A stretch of 64,000 nt of DNA. Source: Collybiopsis luxurians FD-317 M1 (Eukaryota > Basidiomycota > Agaricomycetes > Agaricales > Omphalotaceae). Positions within the stretch are counted from its first letter, which is position 1, and each line of letters begins with the position of its first letter. Under the pieces are notes generated by a model that did no database searches, was not told the origin of the DNA, and was given only the letters and a program-made list of their open reading frames with translations. This document shows positions 10,864 to 20,907 of this stretch, piece by piece. The translations under genes were made by a program, and so were the position numbers. The DNA is taken from contig KN834818.1 in assembly GCA_000827265.1 (NCBI GenBank), positions 27,287-91,286 of the forward strand, in the 5' to 3' direction.

Positions 10864-13630
10864 ATGAAAATGATATCAAGTTCGCCTCATATACATTTGG
10901 CCTTGGTGGTTATGGCATCTTGTCCATTGGTGTCATCAAGTACTACTCACACCGTGTCACTTTTATTTGAGAACGACGCGAATTGGGAGGTAAGTATGTC
11001 ATATCTTGGAGCATTTTTTGATTTAGCAGCATCTAGTAGCAATTCGCTAATAGCTCCAGCGCTCTGCTTGTCTATGACGCAGCATCATCTAGCGATGCTT
11101 TGACAATCTGTAAAGAATTTAACGAGACTCTCCTTGCTCCAGGAGATCTGGCAGAGTATGTGCCAATTTAAAGCCTACGCGATTTCTTTTATTCACCCCC
11201 TCCATCCAGCGTCTCCAACAAACTCTCGTATCTTCAACATCTAGGTCAATTTGAAAATGAATCGCAGTTCTGGATCAGAGCGTTCAATTCTACGGAGGCC
11301 ACATCTGTTGCGCCTTTCTCCTCTTCCGTGTCGTTCCCAAACTCGGACACATGCAAGAAGCTTCCATTTTTGTGCAGTAATTCTGCTCCTTTCACTTCTC
11401 AGGTAGATACAAACTTTACGAACTCACCCACGACAACCGTGGCTTCCAATGGCACCATCTTTACTGGGTGCGTTCTAAATTTTGCTATCCTTTGCGAGTC
11501 TGACAATAAGTGGACACATGCAGTACACGGGATCATATGACATTTCGATTCATGGGTATTCCATATGCCTCTCCACCATTGGGCTCTTTACGATTCCAGT
11601 ACCCGGAAAGGTGGGAAGGTAGTCACGTCGACGCGACCGCATGCAAGTTATCTCGTTATCCCTCATTTCAATCGACTATTTTCTGAATCTTTTTGTTCAG
11701 TCCAACCCGCGTGTTTGCAGTTTGGCTCTTTCGCTAACAATGATATGGGTCTTAATCCATGGGGAATAAGTGAAGACTGGTACGCTACGCTTCGCACTTT
11801 GAGATCGCCAAGTTGATTTCTGGCTTAGTTTGTATCTGAACGTATATACGACATACATTCCTTCTTCTACTTCTGACTCTCCCGAACCACTCAGACCTGT
11901 TTGTCGCTTTGCAATAAGCTATTATACTATAGCTCTAATACCCCTATAGGTATTCTTTTGGATCCACGGCGGAGGAAATACAGGTGGCACAGGAGACGAT
12001 GAAACATTCGACGGTGCACCTCTCGCCACAAGAGGCGACGTGGTCATCGTCACCATAAACCATCGGCTCAACATCTTTGGCTTCCTCGGTCTCAACGACT
12101 CTGCTATACCGGGAAACTATGCCCTGGCCGACAAAATTGCCGCATTGCAATGGGTACAAGAACACATTTCCGATTTCGGAGGTGACCCTGAGAGGGTGAC
12201 AATCATTGGCCAATCTGCTGGAGGATTTTCGGTAGTGGATTTGTTAAAGAGTCCGAAAGCAGCTGGATTATTCCATAGGGCGATTTCGGAATCTGGAGCC
12301 GCAGGGTCATCATTTTTCACACCTGAAGAGGCGAGTGAAGCGTATCGTTAAGTTGTCCCAGTATATTTGGTTGTGATTTACTGACCAGTCTGCATTGGAT
12401 ACGTACATAGTCCCCGTTCTGGTTCCGTTCTGCAACAATACTGGAGTGAAGCTCTTACAGTGCCTCCAAGCCCTACCAGCAGAGACGCTGCTGAACATTA
12501 CGAATGTAGCCACAACCTGGAAAACGATTATCGACGGCGTTTACGCTATAGACTCTGCCGTGCATCAAATGAGTTTGGGCCCGAGTGCAGTTAACAGCGT
12601 ACCTTTCTTATTAGGATTCATGCCCGAGGAAGGACAATCGTACGGACGTCTTCTCCTCCCTGATTGCGCTTATGTTGATTTTCACCGTACTGCCAGGTTG
12701 CTTGGAACCACTATTGCGCCGAACGACACGAATTTCGCGCAAGATCTGGCGACTGCCATAGGCTCAACGCAGGCTGAAGTTGTTTTAGAGTCGGGATTGT
12801 GGACAATATCTGAAGATTTCACTGTCTGTAAGTCCGACTCACTTCCGCTCGCTCTTGAAAGTTTTGTTCCGCGCTCAAATTTACGGCCCAGACAATGCAA
12901 CCATCAACGCTTACTCCGATTTCTTGCTTACTTGTCCTGCGGAGAGTATGATCTCGTCTGCATCGGGATCTAATGCTTTTCCAGCTTTGTGAGTTACATG
13001 TTTCGTGATCTCTCTCCAGGAATTCTGACAATGGAAATTAACTGATTGTCTTCAAAGGTATGTATACACTATGCAACACGCCTATGGCCTCAATCACCTT
13101 GATCCATATGGTCTCTGCACATTCCCGACAGGACATATTCAGCCCTACTATCGTTGCCATGCTGGCGATGTGTATGAGGTAAGTGCGCTTGAAAGATCTA
13201 CCGAATTCAAAAAGAAAAAAAAACTATTTGTCTCTCTTGATAAATTTATCTTTTTCTTTGGTCACTGAAGCCATTTCACGGGTCCTTCACCAGTAATCTC
13301 AACGGTTTATCCTTACCGCAGGTCTTTGGTACATACTACCTATTCGACCTACCCATTCGTATACCTCAAGACGTCTTTTACACCGCTCTCGTACAGGACC
13401 TATGGACAGCCTTCGCACGTACGGGCAATCCAAACCCGGATCAAGATGATCTTGCAGCCAGAGGTCCAGCGTATGAGAGCACTCTCCGGATTTTGCGGGA
13501 GACCAAATGGGTCTGGGAGGAGTATGATAATGTGACGATGAGGAGGGCTTCGTTGGATTATCCAGACTTAGGTATTTTGGAGGGACTTCCGGATGTTGCG
13601 AATGGTCGGTGTGCAGTGTTGACGCAGTAG
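10864..13630 (+). CDS. Secreted type-B carboxylesterase/lipase, copy 1
   Basis: Predicted to hydrolyse carboxylic esters outside the cell; substrate unknown. Twelve exons (10864-10989, 11040-11155, 11210-11467, 11524-11642, 11701-11779, 11829-11898, 11950-12346, 12411-12639, 12697-12827, 12892-12988, 13058-13178, 13322-13630) give 683 residues in one frame. It has an N-terminal hydrophobic signal peptide, the oxyanion motif HGGGN, nucleophile Ser345 in GQSAGG, acid Glu462 in MPEEGQ and His575 in RCHAGD, the usual alpha/beta-hydrolase triad of this family. Intron 4 starts with GC (GCAAGT), the same in copies 2 and 3. It is the first of three direct tandem copies. I see no disabling change, so it is probably functional. 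The start is the first ATG after the TATA box, with the signal peptide directly behind. Confidence 0.9.
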
Positions 13631-13869
13631 AGCCAACAAGAGATGAGTTGGTAGGTGGAACGGCAAGTAAGTACTATTTCTAGCTAAAATCAGGCATTTC
13701 TTTTGTCGTTCAAAGGACACAGTTACATAACAAAATGGTTAGAAAACAATATATCAGGATCTATTGCTCTAGAGACCATCGCTTACTGTGCTTGTTCCTC
13801 AATTACGCCAAACTTAAGCTTGAAAGGCGTCTTCAGGTTTAGTCTCTGAGTTCATCCCCAGACTCGCCG
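13631..13869. other. Esterase 1 3' flank
   Basis: The first bases (AGCCAACAAGAGAT) are shared with the 3' flanks of copies 2 and 3. No gene. Confidence 0.5.
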
Positions 13870-14708
13870 TCCGCTTGGCCAGAATTTGGGAAGACTGGTT
13901 ACATCGACAGCACGTATGATTCAGTAGTGCTTCAATCTACGTTATGTCTTTGTCAACCACGACTAGTGACAATATAGATATCATATACCTGGAAATCAGT
14001 ACATGCCATTCATCGATGTCTACAACCAATCTTCAACTTTCACTACAAATCCTCGGAGAGATATTATCTTCTCCCGGATGTTCTTATGTGGGCACAGTCC
14101 CAGACGAAAACGTTCTTAGTCTGGCATCGTTTAAATGGTATATACATACTACCTTCCATGCATTCTGCAGTATCATATTCTCAACCGTCTCTGCAAATTC
14201 GCCCGACACTGTCAAAGGTTTTCGTGAACTCAAGAAGAACGCTGTCGTAGCATCGCTATCGAACGGTAATGTTCGGTTCCTCGTAGCCAAGCATACTGGG
14301 CTTCCCTGAAACGTCGTTTTCTCTGGCGAGTCATTTGGCTCGTATTAATCATGCGTATGGATCTCTTTGCTTATGGACATACTGGTACCCAATTTACCGG
14401 ACCTTTTTATATCGATCTCGCCCACGATTTCATGTTTACCTTACTGCTGCGAGACTGCTATAGAAGCCCAGCAACATACCAAGGAGCTCTCAAACACCTC
14501 TCTCTATCCTCAATGCCCCACAAACCCGCCATGGTCGCCGCCTGCATTTTTGGTCGCTAAAGGTAGGTTTGAAGACGGTATATATCCCCAGCCCGGATGA
14601 GGATTGGAATTCGGATGATTTGAAGGCTAAAAACAAGGCGGAGAGTGGAGATTGTGAACAGGTGACAGGATTTCGAAGAGCTTGCAAAGTTGTTTAGCAA
14701 ATGGGTAT
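13870..14708 (+). pseudogene. Type II haloacid-dehalogenase-like (HAD) pseudogene
   Basis: Fragments in order match the HAD haloacid dehalogenase family. They are an N-terminal piece (AWPEFGKTGYIDST, near 13877), a DNIDIIYLEI segment near 13968, the strongly diagnostic DTVKGFRELKK and ASLSNGNVRFL near 14204-14280, a KTVYIPSPDEDWNSDDLKAK segment near 14570, and a C-terminal DFEELAKLFSKW near 14666-14703. A TGA at 14307-14309 stands where the family has Trp (LPW), and frameshifts separate the later fragments. It cannot make the enzyme. It lies in the spacer between esterases 1 and 2. Confidence 0.7.
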
Positions 14709-15024
14709 ACTCCGCACCATAGACGATAATTTTGCTCGTTTCTAAACGTACTATTGTCCATCAAGTCTCAATTTACGTCACGGTATATACATTTGAAAAT
14801 AGGCCTCTATCGCTTCGTACTGGGGAAACGGCGCTTTGAATCAGCATTGACACTAAGTTGCTCGATTTAGCCTCATAGCTTTATTATAATTTTACAAATT
14901 TTTGGTCTATGGGTACATTATTACAAATGAACTAGTACGATCATCCTAATACTTAGGTCGTGATATCTGACTCTGAAAAAAAACTGTTTGATGACGATGA
15001 CCTGCCGTCTATACTACACTGCGA
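14709..15024. other. Intergenic, no gene
   Basis: Between the dehalogenase pseudogene and the Con-6 stop codon. Nothing recognised apart from probable 3' untranslated sequence. Confidence 0.4.
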
Positions 15025-15469
15025 CTAGTCCTGCTCGCCTTCTACATCCCGAGAAACAGATTCACTGTCTACGTTATCGAGCATCTCTCGTGCATGAGCC
15101 TTGGCTTTGTCGCTGGTTTTATCGTCTGCAAAGCATGACGCCGAATAAGTAATCATTTTTATGAGAGAGCAAGGTGGGGGAGATATTCACTGTTTAAAGT
15201 AGCCTTAAATCCACCTGCAGATAGGGGTAAGCGGCGTTAAATAGATAGGTAGGTAATTTCAATCGGAACATACCAATTACATGGTTCTGGTGCGCATCAC
15301 CCGTATCAGCTTTGCCACTTGTATCAGTCTTGTTCTCAAAGTTGGCGCCCATCTCCTGAAGACGTTCGGATGCGTTGTCTTTAGCTTGTTGAGAGACGTT
15401 GTCGTTGTGGAGAGTTCCTCGAAGGCCGGCGGCGACACGCTCTGGGCTCTTCTGGGAGTTGTCGGACAT
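15025..15469 (-). CDS. con-6: Conidiation-specific protein 6 (Con-6) family
   Basis: Three exons (15469-15274, 15214-15191, 15125-15025) encode 106 residues. The protein holds two Con-6 repeats: SPERVAAGLRGTLHNDNVS near residues 8-26 with KDNASERLQEMG following, and GGFKATLNNDKTSDKAKAHA near residues 66-85. Con-6 proteins are small, hydrophilic and stress- or sporulation-linked; biochemical function is unknown. Length and repeat number fit the family. The 24-bp middle exon lies exactly at the second repeat. The start is the only in-frame ATG near the N-terminus. It sits alone between a dehalogenase pseudogene and the NACHT gene, with no sign of co-regulation. Confidence 0.85.
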
Positions 15470-15784
15470 GGTGATAAAATATGTGTGTAATAAAAGGCTA
15501 AAGTTTGTTGTTTGTGTGAAGGAAGGTTGAATGTGATGTTTGAATAGTTTCGTTTAGAGGGTTTTTATACTTTTTGCTGATGGTGAAGATGGGCTAACCA
15601 TCGAGATGAAATGACATTAAAATGACGAACAGGCTATGACAGTGACGCAGGGTTGTTGAAGGATCATCTGAAGATACGTCCTTGTCTTCGATTCGCCGCC
15701 AGGTAGGCCCTCCTATTGTGGCAAAAGCGATGTTCAAGTGGAGCATAAGAATGCACCATGCAAAGCCGATTGCTTGGCTCAATA

Positions 15785-15960
15785 ATAAGTGGATGATGGA
15801 ATAAGAGGATTCCGTATTTGAGCGATTTTTAAATCCCGGTCATGCCATAATCAAAGGCCAAGTATTTATTGATACTCGTATGTCCAGCTTTGACCATCTC
15901 CTTTTTTAATTGTACTCCAGAAATTCATGAATTACGATTTATTCAGATAACCCGCCTCCA
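15785..15960. repeat. Duplicated flank, copy A (matches 23945-24150)
   Basis: Segments such as TTTAAATCCCGGTC...GCCATAA, TATTTATTGAT, CCAGCTTTGACC and TTTAATTGTACTCCAG recur in the same order at 23945-24150 downstream of esterase 2. The similarity shows that the esterase duplication included several kilobases of flank. Confidence 0.6.
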
Positions 15961-16039
15961 TGAAACGCGGGTAGAGTATACTGATCACATTAAAATGTTA
16001 TATTACTTCTTTGATGGCTATCTGCATATAATAGGCGGG

Positions 16040-18174
16040 TTACTTTTTGCAAGAGTAACGAGAGGAGCCGGTTAATGGCCCTGCTCCGCTCACACGCCAG
16101 CTCCACCAGTCTATTTCCGAAAAGCAACCTTCCAATCCCAGTCTCTCCATTGAGTTTTCGAACACAGCTAGAGATAATTGAATCGGAATTGTAACTGTGA
16201 CCTGTTCCTTCTCAAGAGAAACCTCCTTAAATGAAATCTTGGACAGGACCAGAGAGAATCCACGTGTGAATAAATCCCTAAAATGTGGTAGTGTGCAGTA
16301 CCATCCATAATTATCCTTGTAAAAGAAGGGGGGAAAATTTAGTGAAGCGCAACAGAGATTCCTGATGACTAGAAGATACTCACGCAAAACTTGACCCAAA
16401 TTTTGAACAATTTCCTGAGGAAAATAGATAATGTCGACTCGAGATTGTGGTATCTCCAATCAAAGCAACTTATATGGAAAAAAATCAAAGAATGAATATC
16501 AGACGATTCAAGTCTGCATAGAAGTTCGGCACTGCCGTTTGCGTAAATGCCATGGTCAATCCAGTATCTTGTAGAATACCAATGGAGAGTCGGTATTTGA
16601 AAGCTGCAGGGATTTTGAGCAATGATGTTCAAGCAACACTGAGCAAGGTAATCATGTCCAATGGCTTTGTCAATGAAATATTCCATGGATCTTCTGCGAT
16701 CAAGCAGGAAATCCCAAAATGATACATGGCAGAATTCGAGGTTAGATTCAACAGGTGTTGGACCTTGAAAAAGGGAATGAAGTCCAGATAGAGCAGCACA
16801 AAGAGCGCCCTTCGAATTCATTTGTGTAGAAAGAAGAGTTATCAGTTCGGGGCCTTTCCTTGAAGGAGAATCCGCAGTTCTATAGGCAACAATTGCTCCT
16901 AAGATTTGAACAATTACGGTGGAATTTTTTTGCATCGAGAGTATCTGGCGATAAAGAGCATCGAGCTCAACAAATGGTGACTCTGACCCTTTATCAGGCT
17001 GTGCAAGATTAAGGACCATATTGAGGCGATCTGCCGGAACTGCAGAGTCATCATCGATAAACTTCAAAATAGTCGTTGGGTATATGAACTGTCCTGAAGC
17101 ATGCTGAACCAAGCTCTCGATCTGATTATGCGTCGGCCAAGGACGAGGGACATGTTCCATGTTACAAGAATGCCGTTGAAGAATGTCTTGGAACCTGTCC
17201 TGCAGAAATACTCGTATATCGCAGGATGCTTGGTAAGTATTGTCTAGACACATGCGATGACAGATTCTGATGAAGCTTGGGCCGTTGAAGACCTCTTTAA
17301 TACGAGGCTCTGGCCGACTGGCTATCAGAACGCGAAGTGGAAGGAGGCCGTTTTGCATTGCGTTCCCAAGGATAGACAGGATCCGTTGTTGATTAGGAGG
17401 GTCGGAGCACTCATCCAGACCATCTATAATCAAGATTTGAGCACGAGTTGAGTCTGAGGACAGAGCGATATCAGCGTTGTGGTTGATTCTTGACCGCTTG
17501 GGAGCGTAACTGAGGCGGGGAGAGGGACTGCGTCTCTTCCCATATTCCGTGCTCGAATTGACAACTTCCTCTTCATGGGCTTCGTGGATCTTCCTAAACG
17601 GTTGAGCGATCAGTTTTTCGAACTGATTCTCAATAGAGGAAGTAAGAATGCTAGGATCGTCTATAACTGCCGCATCGATAATAGGACGAAGCTCTGGTAT
17701 TGAAATAGCCAGCTGCAAAGCGATGGTAGTGAAAAGTCGCTGAGGATTGTTTCTGGAAGGGTCCGTCCGCCAAAAAAAAAAGCTCGCAGCTAGCACACCT
17801 CTCCGTGCGCAAGTTTCAGCTAGCGTCTGGGCGATAGCAGACTTTCCAGCCCCTGCGGGACCGTAGAGCCAGCAAGCAGTACAATCATCCTCCGCATGAT
17901 AACCGTCGATTGTTCTGATGCCAATTATACTAGAATTATCTGAATGTATCCTCCTAGGTATTGGATCTACCTGCCCTGGATGGGGATGAACCCAACATTC
18001 CAAGTCCCTCAAGACCGCCTCCCTTGTGCCCGGATGGCAAAGCGGAGGGGGCATTCGAGCTTCAGCATTAAACTGAGCTGACTTAGATGAGTAGGCGAAC
18101 AATTGTAGAAGACCTGTTGTACCAGCGTAAGAAAACCAAAAGTCAGATTGGATTGATGAACTCGCCCTCTTCAT
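16040..18174 (-). CDS. NACHT-domain STAND NTPase (fungal NLR-like)
   Basis: Two exons (18174-16384 and 16315-16040, 68-bp GT-AG intron) encode 688 residues. A short leader with CHPGTRE precedes the NTPase core. The P-loop is GPAGAGKS (residues 105-112) and Walker B is ILIIDGLDEC (247-256), followed by the sensor-like LIASRPEP. Family members bind ATP and act as signalling switches in heterokaryon incompatibility and defence. The C-terminal half has the FCHVSFWDFLLD element common in basidiomycete copies, then a unique tail. I see no WD40, ankyrin or TPR repeats, so this is a short-form member. The first in-frame ATG after a stop was used; an upstream exon carrying an effector domain cannot be excluded. 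It looks intact. Confidence 0.85.
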
Positions 18175-18415
18175 GCGCAAACACAGTATTCGATATGTTC
18201 ATATCACGTCCAATGTTATTGAACGTTCCATCGTGAATGGTAAAGTAACGAGATTGACTGAACATAGTTTCAACGCAAAGTCGAAATTCAGCGTCGACCT
18301 AGTGATGCAAGTCTGAGATAGAGATTATACTGCGACCGAATTTACCAAGTGTCACGTATTAGGCGATTGACACTAATTCAGGGGGTCCTGTTATGCGTTA
18401 TGGTTTTTACATGAA

Positions 18416-18532
18416 TAGGGCTCTTCACCGTACCATAAGGTACGGTAATACGTAAGTACGGTACGGATTCCGTACCGTGCAGTTAAGGATTTGAAGCTGT
18501 TTATCCGTACCATAACCCCGCGTACAGCCCTA
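18416..18532. mobile_element. Small inverted-repeat element with nested hairpins
   Basis: Ends TAGGGCT (18416-18422) and AGCCCTA (18526-18532) are inverted. Inside are CCGTACC-ATAA-GGTACGG and ACGGTACGG-ATT-CCGTACCGT, two perfect hairpins made of the same GGTACGG word. TAGGGCT-type ends recall hAT-derived MITEs, but no 8-bp target duplication is visible. Confidence 0.4.
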
Positions 18533-19910
18533 TGTAACATGCGTTCGGGATTACTATATACTGATGTATATGCGCTTCAATCTCCGCGTTACATGAATTT
18601 TAATACGAATGTAATAGCATGTATATACAGCAAGTTATCAGGTTCAACAGCTTTCTTGTTGCGCAACAGGAATCCTGCTACTAGTACAGCATCGACAATA
18701 CGAAGAAGGAAATGCAACTACTATGGCATAAACACGATACGATCAAGGAACGCATTGAAATTCGTATGTTTCCAGAACGGCCGAAGAGGTCAAACGTTCA
18801 GATCGTTCATGCACGACTCAGTCAACTGGTAGAGGGATTGTTATGGAACTGGGTACTTCCTGGGTTCGAGAACTTCCAGTTCGATCAGTGGGAGAGAAGA
18901 AAGTCAGGATGAGAAAAGAAAGAAGCCTGGAGAACCGTCAGGTGTCTGCAAGCACCATAAGAGCCTACCAGGCTGTTGAGATAATTAAGTGTCAAGGGAA
19001 TATGTCTCGAATACACTGAAAGGCGGTGGAATGAAAGAGAACAGAGATAGGATAGAAAGACACAGGCAAGTTGACAGCATGATTCATCTGTGACAGGCGC
19101 CACTTATGCATGTAGTTATTCAATTTGGTACGCTTCCTCTTGGTTCACAATCGAGATGTGGCGTAGACAACTATAACATGCAATACAACGTGGCGGTAAA
19201 GAATTCAGAAAAAAAAGGAGTAAGTCCGCTCTACGGCTTCTAACCTGCATATTTTGTGGGAGTCCTGGAGAGTCTCGGCCAGCCGCGACGGTCGCTAGAC
19301 ACATCAATGACTTCCGTGCTGCGGCGAGAGTCGGTAGTAAGCCCATCGTATGTAGGTATGAGTGCTTGGGACATGGCGAGTTGGAGGCCTCAAGTCCCAA
19401 GTCCTACTCTTCGAGCCTAGTTGTATTCCCACCTAATGGCAGGAAGGGGAACAGACTAGGAAGACCTGTCCTTCTCTGAAGCCAAGATGGGAGATTTCGA
19501 AAGAATAGTCACAGAAGTTCATTATACTCTGCTTTGCTATGAAATGAGTAGACAAAGTTGAAGAAAGTCCTTACATACGCGGGATCAGAGCTGGATGGAG
19601 ACGATAGCGAACCGATTGAGTCGCCTCCGGTCATAGATGTCTCATCCTCGTCCTTTCGTTACCGTCAAGACGGGGGTAACACTTGTGCAGTCCAATCTCC
19701 GGACAGCGTGATGACCAGGATTAATGGAGAAGCGAAGACCATCCATACTCTAAGTTCCTTTCTCTTGATCTCCTAGCCGCACCACGATAGGACAGGTGTC
19801 TAGCATTCACCAAACACCGGATGATACGACAGTATTCTGAAGCCAGGTGAGATGCGTTAAAAACAAGCTTGATTGAAAGTTCCGCACCTAAAAGCACAGT
19901 AGGATTCCGC
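18533..19910. other. Region without recognised genes
   Basis: Several short open frames exist on both strands, none with a recognisable domain or convincing splice structure. The unit may contain a lineage-specific gene that I cannot support. Confidence 0.4.
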
Positions 19911-20430
19911 CTACATCGTAGCAGCTAAATCTACGTCGGAAGGCCTCTTTCCTTCTCGTCCTACTCGTTCAGCTTCTTCGATGATGTAAGCTGGCTCTTT
20001 CAACTGTTTACAGCGTCTTTTATGGATTTTGCCGCGCCAATGATACCGAAGCACTGCATCTGTTTCGTAATATCTGCAGATACCAAGAAGAAAAGCTGAA
20101 GTTAAAGATTACCGGGAAAAACAAGTAAATTGCCTACCTGGCGCATTCGACACAATAATGCTGGGCAAAGCCAGGCTTTTCGAAATTTAATGGCTGAGCT
20201 TCGGGGGCTGCATGGTTCTGGTTGGGTGAGACGCAAGCGTTAGTCAGTTTTATCAAATAAAGTCGTGAACATCATTCACCTTCGGGTCAAGGTCAATAAG
20301 CTGAACTTTCTGATCCAAATCTTTTGCTGCGAACAGATTTGCGTTAGTACCATCGGACTTTCCATAGATGATAGTCCAGTATTTACACGTGTCTTTGCCG
20401 CTCTGTAAACGTCTCGACGAGCATTGTGCC
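19911..20430 (-). CDS. bud20: Bud20/ZNF593-type C2H2 zinc-finger protein (N-terminus unresolved)
   Basis: Exons 20326-20280, 20217-20138 and 20073-19911 join in one frame to give KDLDQ...LIDLDPK, then a single finger YCVECARYYETDAVLRYHWR with GKIHKRRCKQLKEPAY following. This C2H2 finger plus basic tail is the hallmark of Bud20/ZNF593, a shuttling factor that helps export pre-60S ribosomal particles. A first exon ending at 20389 (ARRDVYRAAKT) fits the family's basic N-terminus, but I could not place its start codon; 20430 is only a guess. The protein is short after the finger. It lies divergent from esterase 2. Whether this copy is fully functional is uncertain because of the 5' end. Confidence 0.7.
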
Positions 20431-20719
20431 CAAACGGACAGCAAGTGGACACATAAAAAACGCGGAGACGCTCAGTCCGAAAGCGCCCATCACGTGGGTT
20501 CAGTCCTCTAGCTACATAGACGCCGGCCGGAGATACGCCACCACTTGCTCTTCCATAGCAGTCTGCACGATGCGTCATATCCACGCTACATATTCGGATA
20601 GCGCGAAGCGAACATGATTTGATACTACCACTTTTATCTCGCTTGTAAGCTTGGTTCGTTCTCAATCTGTCCCTCAGGAACCGGCAGAATTTAGAGCCTC
20701 ATAAGGAGTCCTGGGCTCC

Positions 20720-20907
20720 TGGTCTCATCTGAGCAACATCACCTTGGGCACATCGATTGGACGTGCCTCGTGGACATCCTCTTGGCCTGTAAGCTGAACT
20801 AACTGCTTCATGAACTGGGCCGCGTGATATCTGTGGCTTTGCGGTATGTTTTGTATAAATATTCGAATACAACATGTGGATTTGATCCACAGTCCCCCTG
20901 GCCCCCC
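20720..20907 (+). promoter_or_regulatory. Esterase 2 promoter
   Basis: Holds the block shared with copies 1 and 3 (TCATCTGAGCAACATCACC, ATCGATTGGACGTGCC, GGGCCGCGTGATAT). The TATA box TATAAAT is at 20854-20860, about 50 bp before the ATG. Confidence 0.6.

Noticed and set aside
20276..20665. Minus-strand open frame of 129 codons
   Set aside because: It runs through Bud20 introns in the wrong frame; only the part just upstream of 20389 is plausible coding.
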